Source of the DNA: Nonomuraea spiralis
GTDB taxonomy: Bacteria; Actinomycetota; Actinomycetes; Streptosporangiales; Streptosporangiaceae
Length of the DNA: 64,000 nt
NCBI RefSeq assembly: GCF_014648435.1
Contig: NZ_BMRC01000030.1
Span: 47,430-111,429, forward strand
Direction of reading: 5' to 3'
Below are positions 26,316 to 35,187 of the stretch, piece after piece; the first letter of the stretch is position 1, and every line of letters starts with the position of its first letter. Made by a program: the position numbers and the translations under genes. The notes under the pieces are model-generated. The model made no database searches and was not told the DNA's origin. It saw only the letters and a list, made by a program, of their open reading frames with translations.

Positions 26316-26675
26316 CTACATGGGTGTCTGGTGGAGGAGGACGACCCGCCAGCCCTCGGAGGTCCGGCGATAGACCGTCGACGCATGCCATGAGGACGTC
26401 TCATCGCCGCTGGTGCTTGTCAGCTTGTAGGTGACCACGGCTCCTGCGTCGCCGAGCGGTTTGACCACAACATCGTGTGCCCGGTTGCGCCGGTCCGGGT
26501 TCCCGCTTCCCTTGACGTACATGTCGAGAACCTGCTGCCTGGACACGATGCCGAAATGCCCCATGGCTACGAAGTCATCGGCGCAGTACTCCTCGAAAAA
26601 CCTCTCGTCAAAGGCGGCGTCCGCGTCCAGCATCCGCTGCTCGAGTTCTACCAGGGTCACTTCGATGCCGCTCAT
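26316..26675 (-). CDS. DUF4440/NTF2-like protein
   Basis: 119 residues. N-terminal helix LVELEQRMLDADAAFDERFF, then EEYCADDFVAMGHFGIVSRQ, and C-terminal strands SSWHASTVYRRTSEGWRVVL ending in LLHQTPM. This is the DUF4440 (SnoaL-like, cone-shaped ligand pocket) pattern. The ATG at 26675 follows an AAGGAG ribosome site. Function unknown. An inverted repeat lies 43 bases upstream. Its 3' end overlaps the edge of an IS30 fossil. Confidence 0.85.
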   Translation of the reverse strand: MSGIEVTLVELEQRMLDADAAFDERFFEEYCADDFVAMGHFGIVSRQQVLDMYVKGSGNPDRRNRAHDVVVKPLGDAGAVVTYKLTSTSGDETSSWHASTVYRRTSEGWRVVLLHQTPM

Positions 26676-26717
26676 CCAGCCAACTCCTTGTTGTGGGGTG
26701 TGCGGCCCACGCTGTCA

Positions 26718-26748
26718 GCTGTACCTGACGTCCTCTGGCAGGTACAGC
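26718..26748 (-). promoter_or_regulatory. Inverted repeat upstream of the DUF4440 gene
   Basis: GCTGTACCTG (26718-26727) and CAGGTACAGC (26739-26748) are perfect 10-bp arms separated by 11 bases. It may be an operator or the stem of a terminator-like hairpin. The 31-base span is consistent with a dimeric repressor site. Confidence 0.45.
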
Positions 26749-26799
26749 CGGCGATCCTGAAATCTCTGACGAAAGCACTTTGGGCATGACGGGGTGTTG

Positions 26800-27121
26800 C
26801 TTCCCGGAGTGGACCGGTCGCCGGTTCCACTGGAAGTCATCCGATTGCTCCTCGACCACGATTCCATGCAGATGACCGTCCGCTACACCAAGATCACCGA
26901 CCAGACCGTCCGGCGTCGCCGGGAGAAGGCGACCAAGGTCAGCGGGCGTCCCTTGACCTTGACGGGCCACTCGCCCAGGCGCGATGGGCCAAGACCCGTT
27001 CCGCCACGGCGGCGAGGGCCAGGCCCGGGTCGCGGAGACGAACCAGCAGGTGCTCGCCAACCTGGACCGCATGATCAGCGAGATCGAGAAGGACGAGGCC
27101 GAAGAAGCCGATGCGAGCTGA
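26800..27121 (+). pseudogene. Tn554-like tyrosine recombinase C-terminal remnant
   Basis: VPLEVIRLLLDHDSMQMTVR then YTKITDQTVRRRREKATKVS is the end of an actinobacterial integrase catalytic core, keeping the LDH and YT.I features. After an internal deletion and frame change, RVAETNQQVLANLDRMISEI then EKDEAEEADAS ends at TGA 27119-27121, as in the intact TnpA/TnpB-type proteins. The N-terminus and the C-terminal cysteine-rich part are lost. Confidence 0.72.
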
Positions 27122-27425
27122 CAACACCCATCACATCGTCGACGCTGCCCGGCGCCGAGCCGAGTGGACCCGCCAGCGGGCCATCGCCGCGCTGCGCCGC
27201 ATAGACGCCGTCGGCCGGCACGTCACCTTCGACGCCGTCGCCCGGCAGGCCAAGGTGTCTCGATCATGGCTCTACACCCAGGACGACCTGCGCGCCGAGA
27301 TCGAGCACTCCGCCGACGACACCCGGCTGCGTCCTCGCTGCTTCCGCCTCGGCGTCGGCGCGCCTCCGATCCGTCGTTGCTGCGCCGACTGGAGGCTGCC
27401 GCGGTTCGTATTCGCCCATCGGTGA
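27111..27425 (+). pseudogene. DUF6262 (TnpC-like) gene, frameshifted
   Basis: The ATG at 27111 overlaps the integrase stop, the normal tnpB-tnpC arrangement of Tn554-like elements. The first 65 residues are intact: DAARRRAEWTRQRAIAALRR, HVTFDAVARQAKVSRSWLYT, then QDDLRAEIEHSADDTR. After about 27325 the frame shifts, and the remainder of the helical domain (LLRRLEAAAVRIRPSVTG) is found in the next frame. It is probably non-functional. Confidence 0.7.
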
Positions 27426-27626
27426 CCGGGGCTGTGTCACAGCCGACCGCCGCGAGCAGGCGCGGGTCGACAACGACGCCTCGTGGAGCCGGGTACGCAC
27501 CTGACCGCCGGACGGCTGCCGCCTGCTGTCTGTGGCGGGTGGAACTCCGTGCCCGCACTGCGCGTCTTCCATCGCCTTTGGGGGCTTTGCCCCACGGGTT
27601 TCCCATTCAGCCACCTGGACGTGAAG

Positions 27627-27905
27627 ATGCCGTTTGTCGAGGTCAAGGCCCCGCAGTTCCCCTAGAGCGTCTCGGAGGGCATCTTGCTCAACTGGCGTAA
27701 GAGGCCTGGTCAGGAAGTTGAACTGAACGACATCCTGGTCGACATTGAGACCGATAAGTTCATTCTCGAGTTCCCCACGCCGGCCACCGGGGTCCTGGCG
27801 GGGATCATCAAGAATGAGGGTGACCACGTCAGCTCAGAGGAGCTGATCGCGATCATCGAAAGGCGTGATGGACCAGGCGCTCCCGCTTCTGCCCACGAGG
27901 CATAG
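27627..27905 (+). pseudogene. Orphan E2 lipoyl domain (dihydrolipoamide acyltransferase) with a nonsense codon
   Basis: Read from the ATG at 27627: VEVKAPQFP, an in-frame TAG at 27663, then SVSEGILLNWRKRPGQEVEL, DILVDIETDKFILEFPTPAT and HVSSEELIAIIERR, ending at 27905. This is the lipoyl domain of a 2-oxoacid dehydrogenase E2 (SucB/DLST type), including the lipoylated lysine in ETDK. The E3-binding and catalytic domains are absent. A TTG at 27684 could restart a 73-residue product, but the first lipoyl strand would be lost. Confidence 0.75.
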
Positions 27906-28274
27906 GCTGCCCCGGTCAGCCCGCCGCCGGCTCGGTGAGGCGGGCTTCGAGGTCGGCGAGCACGCGCTGAGCCAGCACGGACGAACTTCCCGCGCCGAGC
28001 CCGGCCGAGCCCACCGAACGCCAGTGGATGCGGCGGGCCGGGTCGTGACGCCTTCGGGGCCTGGGGCCAGTTCGGCCGTTCCATCTCATGGGATGTGATC
28101 GATGAATTAGGCTCCTCCTGCTCTACGGGGATCGGGCTGCCGGGGACGCGGGTGCCCATCGGCCTCGATCGCCACCTGGGGGAGAGCCGAAGGCACACCA
28201 GAGCGGCATCGCCCCTTGTCGTCGCCGAAGGGTGGTTGAACATGGGACGTCAGCTCACGGTGGCCCTGGCGTGG
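27906..28274. other. Gap with an unrecognised minus-strand protein end
   Basis: On the minus strand a frame ending at the TGA at 27916-27918 reads HDPARRIHWRSVGSAGLGAG then SSSVLAQRVLADLEARLTEP. It looks like the C-terminus of a real protein but has no start or family that I can name. The rest of the gap (28050-28270) shows nothing convincing. Confidence 0.35.
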
Positions 28275-28442
28275 TCATCGCCTGCCCCACACCGCGCGGA
28301 TCACTTCGGCCGTGGCTCGCAGGACACGTGCGCGATCGGCCGAGGCGCATCCCCGGATGGCCACCCAAACCATGAGTACGGCGGTCGTGGCCACGCACAC
28401 CAGGCTGATGACCGGCACCAGCACCCACAGCGCAGAGTTCAT
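28275..28442 (-). CDS. Small single-TM membrane protein
   Basis: 55 residues from the ATG at 28442, with a GGGAGGG ribosome site about 6 bases upstream. One strong TM helix at residues about 3-26 (SALWVLVPVISLVCVATTAV) is followed by a basic tail (ASADRARVLRATAEVIRAVW). It is divergent from the giant STAND-WD40 gene and may be its small membrane partner or unrelated. No family assigned. Confidence 0.55.
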   Translation of the reverse strand: MNSALWVLVPVISLVCVATTAVLMVWVAIRGCASADRARVLRATAEVIRAVWGRR

Positions 28443-28593
28443 CGACGTGTCCCTCCCGTGATCGGCAGCCGGAGGATCGGCTGCGGTGGGTGTCAGTACA
28501 CCGTGCGAGCAGCCGGCGTCCAACGATTGCCGGAGCGGCCGGATGGAGGGCCTTCCGGCCCAGGTCAGCCTGCCTACCGGCGCCCGTCCGACC

Positions 28594-28681
28594 GGACGGG
28601 CCGGACGGGCCGGACGGGCCGGACGCGCTGGACGGGCCGGACGCGCTGGACGGGCGCCCGCTCCGGACGGGCGCCCGCTCC
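28594..28681 (+). repeat. Minisatellite upstream of the STAND-WD40 gene
   Basis: Seven tandem 9-base units (GGACGGGCC, with GGACGCGCT variants) run from 28594 to 28656. The last of these begins a 17-base unit, GGACGGGCGCCCGCTCC, present twice (28648-28664 and 28665-28681). The array ends 14 bases before the proposed ATG. If translated from an upstream start it would encode a Gly-Arg-Ala tripeptide repeat. Confidence 0.9.
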
Positions 28682-28695
28682 GGAGAGCTGCGCGC

Positions 28696-31600
28696 ATGAC
28701 CGGTGACGCCGATCTGCCCGCCACGCGAGCGGTGTTGCGAGATGCGTTGAAGGAGCTGGAGGAGGCGGCCCGCGAGTGCACACCCAGGCTGCGGCGCCGT
28801 GACCTGATCGACCGGGCCAACGAGCTGCTCAGCACGCGGCAGGCGACGGCCAGACTGACTCCGCAGACGGTCAGCGACTGGTTCCGCAAGGGCAGCACCG
28901 CTCAGGACTTCGTGCCGTTGTGGACGCTGGTCCGCGTGCTGCTGGAGCACGCCGGCAGCCCGCCCGTCTACGACCTGAGGCACGCCTGGTGGCACAACCA
29001 GCATGAGCTGTGGAAGAAGCGCTGGGAGCAGGCCCGCGCGGCCGGCGCTCAGGACGGACGATCGAGTCGTGGCCCGGCGGCGGGCGAGACGTGCCCGTAT
29101 CCGGGGCTGCACTCGTTCAAAGGGGAGGAGGCCGAGTGGTTCTTCGGGCGGGAGGCACTGGTCAGCAGCGTCATGGACCGGCTCGAACTGTGCCTTGCCG
29201 ACCGCAGCCCGCTGGCCGTCGTCGCGCCCTCCGGAGCTGGCAAATCGTCGCTGCTGCATGCCGGCGTGCTTCCGGCGCTGGCCAACGGCCAACTGCCTGG
29301 CTCCCGGCATTGGCCGCAGCTGCTGCTCACCCCCACGGCTGATCCGCTCGCAGCGCTCGCCGGGAAGCTCGGCACACTGATCGGGGCCGACGAGGCGCTG
29401 CTCACAGCGACGCTGGAGGACCGTCCCGACGGGCTGGGCGCTCTGATCCGCGAGCGGCTCGGACTCCCGCCTGACGGCAGGGTCGTCCTGGTTGTCGATC
29501 AACTGGAGGAGCTGTTCACGCTGTGCCAGGACGAGTCCGCACAGCGCCGATTCGTGACCGCGCTCGCCGGCCTGACCGCGACGGCGGCACACATGCCCCC
29601 GCCCAGCGCCGAACCGCCCGTCGCGCTGGCTCTCTACGGTTTGCGCGCGGACTTCTACGGCTCCTGCGCCGACTTCGCCCATCTTCGCGACGCGCTGGCG
29701 AAGCATCAGGTTTTCATCGGTGCGATGACCGACGACGAGGTGCGCAGGGCCGTCACCGAACCGGCCCGGCGAAGCGGCCTGTCGCTCGCCCCGGGCCTGG
29801 TCGACATCATCCTGCACGATCTGCGCGGCGCGGCCGGACCGCACGGAGGCACCTACAAGGCCGAACGGTTGCCGCTGCTCGCGCACGCGTTGCGGGTGAC
29901 GTGGCTGAACCGCAGAGGCAACGCCCTGACTTTGGACGGCTACCGCGCCTCCGGCGGCATCGACGGCGCGGTCGCCACCACCGCGGAGAACGAGTTCGGG
30001 AAGCTGACGACGCCGTCCGCCCAGCAGGCGGCTCGGGCGTTGTTCCTCGGTCTGGTCAGGATCGGCGAGAACGGCGAGGTCACCAGCCGCCGCCGTACCC
30101 ATGAAGACCTGTTGCTGGCCGCCGCCGACCCGCGGACCGCCGGGGAAGCCGCCGAGCACTTCACCCGCGCCCGGCTGCTCACCCAAGGGGTGGAGCGGGA
30201 GGACGCCTCGGTCACCGTCGAAATCACTCACGAAGCACTGCTGTGGGCCTGGCCACGGCTGCGCGACGACTGGATCGGGCAGGGCGCGAGGGGGGCGAGT
30301 GCCCTGATTCGCCAGGAAGCGGAAGACGCGGCCGTTGCCTGGGAGCGTAGCCGGCGCAAAGACGTATCGGCCCTGTACGGGGGCGGCAGGCTGGAGCTGG
30401 CCCGCAGTTGGGCGGCGGGCCTGAGTCGCGCGGAGGTCAGCCCGCTCGTCAGGGCGTTCATCGCCGCTTCCCAGCGGCACGAGCGGCACAAGCGGCGGAT
30501 CCGGAACGCGGTGGTGACCACGGTATGCGTGCTGGGGCTGCTGGCCTCGGGGTTGGCCGTATTCGCGCTGGACAAGCAGGGTGCCGCCGTCGCGGAGCGT
30601 GACAACGCGATCTTCGAACGGGTCACGGCGGAGGCCGACCGCCAGCGCGAGACCAATGGAGCGCTTGCCGCACAGCTCGACCTGGCCGCGTATCGGATGC
30701 GGCCGACGCCCGCACTACGTACCCGGCTGATGACGGAGGCGGGGGCCGTGCAGTCCACAACGCTGCCGGGACACTACCCGAATTCCCCTGTGGTCGCCTT
30801 CGGTCCGGACGGCACCCTCGCCACAGGCTCCAGCCGGCTGCGGCTCTGGGACGTGTCGGACTGGACTCGTCCGGCCCCCCTGACCTCCGAGCTCAGCGCT
30901 GGAGATCGAGTCGCCGTGCAGCAGCTCGCCTACAGCCCGCGAGGCGGCCTGCTGGCCCGCGGCGGTTCGGACGGCACCATTCGGCTCCTGGACGTCTCCG
31001 ATGCCAGACACCCGGTGGCGCTGTCAGCTCCGGTGACCGTGTCGAAGGGCATGGTGGTGAGCCTGAAGTTCAGCGCCGATGGCCGGACCTTGGCCCTCGG
31101 TACCAGATCAGAGGCCCCCGGCACCACGACGAGCACCGTGCAACTGTGGGACGTCGCGGATCCGCGACGTCCCCGGCGACTGAGTACCGTGCTGTCCCGG
31201 CAGCGTGAAGGCGTCTCGTCCGTCGCGTTCAGCCCGGACGGGACCACCCTCGCCGTCACCGGGGGCACCGGTCCTGGGGTTGACCGCAGGCTGCTGACCC
31301 GGCTGTGGGACGTGTCGGATCCAGCCCGTCCCACCCCGCTGGGCGGCGAGCTGGGCGGGCACACAGGCGTCGTTCACCAAGTGGTGTTCGCCCCCGGGGG
31401 ACAGATGATGGCCACCGCCGGGGGCGACAACAGGGTGCTGGTCTGGGACATCGTGGACCGCAAGCGGCCGAGGGTGAGCGACACCCTCTTCCTGTCCACG
31501 ACTGTGAGCGCGGTCGCCTTCAGCCCGGACGGGCATGTGCTGGCCACCGGGGACAACTCCGGGAGCATCTACCTCTGGAACACCGGCGCCCCGGCCCATG

Positions 31601-32799
31601 TCAGAACGCTCGGCCCCCCGCTTCCAGGGCACGCCAGCGTTGTCAGCAGCCTGGCCTTCGACTCCACGGGACGCACCCTTGCCAGCGGCAGTGGCGACGG
31701 CACGATACGGCTGTGGCGATCGCCCCCGACACTGGCCGTCACGGGCGGCGGCCTGTCCGTCAACTCGCTGGCGATCACGGGCGACGGCCGCCTGCTCGCC
31801 GTGGCCTCCGGGTTCCACGTCACGCTCTGGGACGTCTCCGACCCGGGCCGCCTGATCCCGCTCGGCGCGCTCCCGTCGCCCCCCTACATCGTGGACGCGG
31901 TGGCCTTCAGAAACGGCAGGTCAGGTACGTCCGAGAAGACCATCTTGGCCACTGGTGACCGTGGAGGCGCCGTACGGCTGTGGGATGTCTCCGCACCCGC
32001 CCGTCCGGTGGATCTCGGTAAGGCACCGGCCGGGCAGCTCGCGTCGATCTCCGCGCTGGCCTTCGACGCCACGGGGCACACCCTGGCCGCGGCCTCGATG
32101 AATCTCCAAGGCGGCTACTCCGGCGCACTGCGCGCCTGGGACGTGACGGACCCGGCCCACCCCACAGCGCTCGGCGGTGAGCTGCGCGGACAGTCACTGC
32201 CGATCAAGGGCATGGCGGCCGCACCCCGGGGACCGTACCTCTACAGCAGCGAAGTGTTCGGCACGATCCACGTCTGGCGGACGGGCGACGGAGCCGTTCC
32301 CGTGCAGGCCGGCCATGTCGCCACCAATGCGCTACTCATGTCGCTTGACGTCAGCACCCGTTCGCTGCTGGCTGCCGGCGGCGCGGACAACACGGTCCGG
32401 TTGTGGGACCTGTCGCGGCCGGACTCCCCGAAGGTCGTCGGGACGCCGCTGCCCGCCGGCGGCGTGGTCTCCAGTGTGAGCTTTTCTCCGGACGGCAGGC
32501 TGCTCGCCAGCGGCGCGGTCGGCCAGATCCGGCTGTGGGACACCTCCACCCCCACGTCCACCTCCGCTCACGGACTCCCGGTCACCGGCCACAACGGCTC
32601 GGTCAACGCCATGGTGTTCAGCCCACGCGGAACCCTGCTCATCAGCGGCGGCCAGGACGGCACCGTACGACTCTGGCAGACCGACCCGGAGCGTGCCTTC
32701 GCGATCCTGTGCGCGTCGACACGTCACGCCATGACACCCGATCTATGGAAGAAGTACGTGTCACCCGCCCTTGCCTACCACCCGCCGTGCAGCAAGTGA
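28696..32799 (+). CDS. HTH-STAND NTPase-WD40 repeat protein
   Basis: 1367 residues from the ATG at 28696, preceded by GGAGAG. The frame is open back to 28486, but that part is the low-complexity repeat. An N-terminal helical/HTH-like region (residues about 55-90, TPQTVSDWFRKGSTAQDFVP) is followed by an nSTAND1-type NTPase. It begins with CPYPGLHSFKGEEAEWFFGR; Walker A is APSGAGKSSLLHAGVL (about 176-191) and Walker B is VVLVVDQLEELFTL (about 263). The helical STAND arm runs to about 600. One TM helix sits at about 607-628 (VVTTVCVLGLLASGLAVFAL). A C-terminal domain of at least 13 WD40 repeats reaches the end (for example SPDGHVLATGDNSGSIYLWN). STAND proteins are ATP-dependent switches used in signalling, programmed cell death and phage defence. 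The WD40 face is probably the ligand sensor on the outer side of the TM segment (inference). Confidence 0.87.
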   Translation: MTGDADLPATRAVLRDALKELEEAARECTPRLRRRDLIDRANELLSTRQATARLTPQTVSDWFRKGSTAQDFVPLWTLVRVLLEHAGSPPVYDLRHAWWHNQHELWKKRWEQARAAGAQDGRSSRGPAAGETCPYPGLHSFKGEEAEWFFGREALVSSVMDRLELCLADRSPLAVVAPSGAGKSSLLHAGVLPALANGQLPGSRHWPQLLLTPTADPLAALAGKLGTLIGADEALLTATLEDRPDGLGALIRERLGLPPDGRVVLVVDQLEELFTLCQDESAQRRFVTALAGLTATAAHMPPPSAEPPVALALYGLRADFYGSCADFAHLRDALAKHQVFIGAMTDDEVRRAVTEPARRSGLSLAPGLVDIILHDLRGAAGPHGGTYKAERLPLLAHALRVTWLNRRGNALTLDGYRASGGIDGAVATTAENEFGKLTTPSAQQAARALFLGLVRIGENGEVTSRRRTHEDLLLAAADPRTAGEAAEHFTRARLLTQGVEREDASVTVEITHEALLWAWPRLRDDWIGQGARGASALIRQEAEDAAVAWERSRRKDVSALYGGGRLELARSWAAGLSRAEVSPLVRAFIAASQRHERHKRRIRNAVVTTVCVLGLLASGLAVFALDKQGAAVAERDNAIFERVTAEADRQRETNGALAAQLDLAAYRMRPTPALRTRLMTEAGAVQSTTLPGHYPNSPVVAFGPDGTLATGSSRLRLWDVSDWTRPAPLTSELSAGDRVAVQQLAYSPRGGLLARGGSDGTIRLLDVSDARHPVALSAPVTVSKGMVVSLKFSADGRTLALGTRSEAPGTTTSTVQLWDVADPRRPRRLSTVLSRQREGVSSVAFSPDGTTLAVTGGTGPGVDRRLLTRLWDVSDPARPTPLGGELGGHTGVVHQVVFAPGGQMMATAGGDNRVLVWDIVDRKRPRVSDTLFLSTTVSAVAFSPDGHVLATGDNSGSIYLWNTGAPAHVRTLGPPLPGHASVVSSLAFDSTGRTLASGSGDGTIRLWRSPPTLAVTGGGLSVNSLAITGDGRLLAVASGFHVTLWDVSDPGRLIPLGALPSPPYIVDAVAFRNGRSGTSEKTILATGDRGGAVRLWDVSAPARPVDLGKAPAGQLASISALAFDATGHTLAAASMNLQGGYSGALRAWDVTDPAHPTALGGELRGQSLPIKGMAAAPRGPYLYSSEVFGTIHVWRTGDGAVPVQAGHVATNALLMSLDVSTRSLLAAGGADNTVRLWDLSRPDSPKVVGTPLPAGGVVSSVSFSPDGRLLASGAVGQIRLWDTSTPTSTSAHGLPVTGHNGSVNAMVFSPRGTLLISGGQDGTVRLWQTDPERAFAILCASTRHAMTPDLWKKYVSPALAYHPPCSK

Positions 32800-33126
32800 T
32801 CGGTCGGCCTGTTCGCGGCGCCGGCGGCCGGGCAGCAGAGCAGCTGGTGCGGCGGCGGCCAGCGCGAAACCGAACGCCCATCAGAAGGCTCCTCGAAACC
32901 CGGTGTTCCACTGCAAGGTGGTGGCGAGAACGGCGGTGCCGAAAGGAGGTCAGCCCGGCCCGGCCACTGTATGGCCCGACCATCGCTGACGACGGTGGAG
33001 GGGCGGGCCGTACTGGAGCAACTGCGCCCGGGCAAGTCCGACAGGTGATCAGGCGCGTGGAACCTCCACGGCTCGTTCGTTCGTCCGCCCAGAAGGTGGC
33101 CTTGTCCGTAGTTTGGTGTTGATCAC
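32800..33126. other. Gap between the two WD40 genes
   Basis: 327 bases with only short, arginine-rich frames. I see no clear promoter or terminator. The kinase promoter should lie in the last 100 bases, near the less GC-rich stretch around 33105-33125. Confidence 0.4.
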
Positions 33127-35187
33127 GTGGAGGGCGCAGGGATCGGCGGTGTTGCGGTGGGAGTGCTGTCGGGACGGTATGAGCTGCTGGAGCCGTTGGG
33201 GCGCGGCGGTATGGGGGTGGTGTACCGGGCGCGTGACCGGGAGCTGGAACGGATCGTGGCGGTCAAGGTGCTGCCCGCGCAGATGCTGCGCGATGAGGAC
33301 TTCCGGGCCCGGTTCCGCCGGGAGGCGCGGGCGGCGGCGGGCTTGTCGCATCCCAACATCGCGACCGTCTATGACATCGGAGAGGACACCGAGGGTGCGG
33401 AACCGGTTCCGTATCTCGTGATGGAGCTGGTGGAGGGCGGGACACTGGCCGACCTGCTGCGCCAGACGCCACCGACCCCGGACGAGGCCGGGCGGATCGT
33501 GGCGGCCGTCCTGGAGGCGTTGGAGCACAGCCACGAACGGGAGATCGTGCACCGCGACATCAAACCCGCCAACATCATGGTCCACCGCGCAGGCGGCCGG
33601 GTGCGGGTGAAGGTGATGGACTTCGGGATCGCCAAGCTCATGTCGGAGACGGCCACCCGGCTGACCGCCACCGGAACGCGGATCGGCACCCCGTCCTACA
33701 TGTCGCCCGAACAGGCCGACGGCAAGCCCACCGACGCCCGCTCTGACCTGTACTCCACCGGATGCGTGTTGTACGAGATGCTCACCGGCCGGCCGCCTTT
33801 CCCCGGGGGCTCACCCGCTGTCGTGCTCTTCCAGCACATCCACAAGACCCCGCCGCCGCCTTCACAGCTGAACCCGGCCCTGGCCTCCTTCTGGGACCGG
33901 ATACTGGCGACCGCGCTGGCCAAAGACCCTCAAGAACGCCACCAGGACGCCATCGCGATGCGGCAGGCCATCGAAACCAACTCAGCGGCTCCCCACCTCC
34001 CAGGTGCCGCTGACGGCCCGGCCCCCGCGTTCGGACCTCCCACCCGGCTTGACAGCCCCACGCTCGCCGAAACGACATCTCCGGCACCGACTCCCCACGC
34101 GCCCGACCCTCCGGGACGCGGGGCGCAGGCCGTGCCCGGATCGGCAACCGACGGCCACGTCGTCGCCGCTCCGCGCCGGGTCCTGACCCGCCGCCGCCTG
34201 TTCACCGGTCTGGGCGCCGCAGGACTGGCCGTCGCCCTGCCGGTCGCCTACTACGCCTTGAGCCGCGGGGACACCGCCACTCTTCTCGGCGAGCCCCTCA
34301 CTGGCCACAACGGCGGGGTCGGCTCGGTGGCGTTCAGCCCGGACGGCAAGATCCTGGCCGTCGGCAGCGGCGACAACACCGTACGGTTGTGGGACGTGGC
34401 CACCCGTGCCCTCCTCGGCCGGCCCCTCACCGGCCACGACGGAGGGGTCTCCGCGGTGGTGTTCGGCCCGGACGGCAAGATCCTGGCCAGCGGCAGCTAC
34501 GACAACACCGTGCGGTTGTGGGACGTGGCCACCAACGCCTCGATCGGCGACCCCCTCACGCATCACGGCCCGCCCGGCCCGGTCTCCGCGGTGGCGTTCA
34601 GCCCCGACGGCAGGACCCTGGCCACCGGCGGCAGCGACCAGACCGTACGACTGTGGGACGTCGCCACCCGCAACCCCGTCGGCCGCCCCCTCACGGGCCA
34701 CGACAATGCGATGGACGCGATCTCCGTGGTGGCGTTCAGCCCGGACGGCAAGATCCTGGTCGCCGACGATGGCGACACCGTACGGTTGTGGGACGTCGCC
34801 ACCCACACCTCCCTCGGCCGTCCCCTCACCGGCCACGCCGACTGGGTCGGCTCGGTGGCGTTCAGCCCCGACGGCAGGACCCTGGCCACCGGCAGCGGCG
34901 ACGACACCGTACGACTGTGGGACGTGGCCACCCGCAGCCCCATCGGCCGCCCTCTCACGGGCCACAACGACGATGTCTCCGTGGTGGCGTTCAGCCCCGA
35001 CGGCAAGACCCTGGCCACCGGCAGCTACGGCGACACCGTGCGGTTGTGGGACGTGGCCACCCGCACCACCGTCGGCCGTCCTCTCACCGGCCACGCCGAC
35101 AGCGTCGGCTCGGTGGCGTTCAGCCCGGACCGCAAGATCCTGGCCAGCGGCGGCAGGGATGGCACCGTGCGGTTGTGGCAACTATGA
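33127..35187 (+). CDS. Ser/Thr protein kinase with C-terminal WD40 propeller
   Basis: 686 residues from the GTG at 33127 (a GTG at 33160 is also possible). Kinase domain about 15-280: glycine loop LGRGGMGVVY, K in VAVKVLP, HRDIKPANIM, DFGIAK, and TPSYMSPEQ in the activation segment. A Pro/Ala-rich linker is followed by one TM segment at about 360-378 (LFTGLGAAGLAVALPVAYYA). Seven WD40 repeats at about 385-686 share the core SPDGKILA.GSGDNTVRLWDV and would close one propeller, presumably extracytoplasmic. PknB-like kinases with sensor domains on the far side of the membrane are standard; a seven-blade propeller with almost identical repeats is less so. It lies downstream of the STAND-WD40 gene on the same strand. 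Confidence 0.93.
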   Translation: MEGAGIGGVAVGVLSGRYELLEPLGRGGMGVVYRARDRELERIVAVKVLPAQMLRDEDFRARFRREARAAAGLSHPNIATVYDIGEDTEGAEPVPYLVMELVEGGTLADLLRQTPPTPDEAGRIVAAVLEALEHSHEREIVHRDIKPANIMVHRAGGRVRVKVMDFGIAKLMSETATRLTATGTRIGTPSYMSPEQADGKPTDARSDLYSTGCVLYEMLTGRPPFPGGSPAVVLFQHIHKTPPPPSQLNPALASFWDRILATALAKDPQERHQDAIAMRQAIETNSAAPHLPGAADGPAPAFGPPTRLDSPTLAETTSPAPTPHAPDPPGRGAQAVPGSATDGHVVAAPRRVLTRRRLFTGLGAAGLAVALPVAYYALSRGDTATLLGEPLTGHNGGVGSVAFSPDGKILAVGSGDNTVRLWDVATRALLGRPLTGHDGGVSAVVFGPDGKILASGSYDNTVRLWDVATNASIGDPLTHHGPPGPVSAVAFSPDGRTLATGGSDQTVRLWDVATRNPVGRPLTGHDNAMDAISVVAFSPDGKILVADDGDTVRLWDVATHTSLGRPLTGHADWVGSVAFSPDGRTLATGSGDDTVRLWDVATRSPIGRPLTGHNDDVSVVAFSPDGKTLATGSYGDTVRLWDVATRTTVGRPLTGHADSVGSVAFSPDRKILASGGRDGTVRLWQL
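34297..35184 (+). repeat. Seven near-identical WD40-coding DNA repeats
   Basis: Tandem units of about 120-135 bases share long exact blocks, such as GGCCGCCCCCTCACGGGCCA and GTACGGTTGTGGGACGTGGC type strings. Divergence is concentrated in the loop codons. The similarity implies recent expansion or gene conversion within the gene. Confidence 0.85.

Noticed and set aside
28594..28681. CRISPR-like array
   Set aside because: Units are 9-17 bases, directly adjacent with no spacers, and no cas genes are present. It is a minisatellite.
28486..28695. Upstream extension of the STAND-WD40 gene (a Gly-Arg-Ala repeat N-terminus)
   Set aside because: It consists of a DNA minisatellite and sequence antisense to nothing conserved. 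The ATG at 28696 has a ribosome site and begins the protein-like part.
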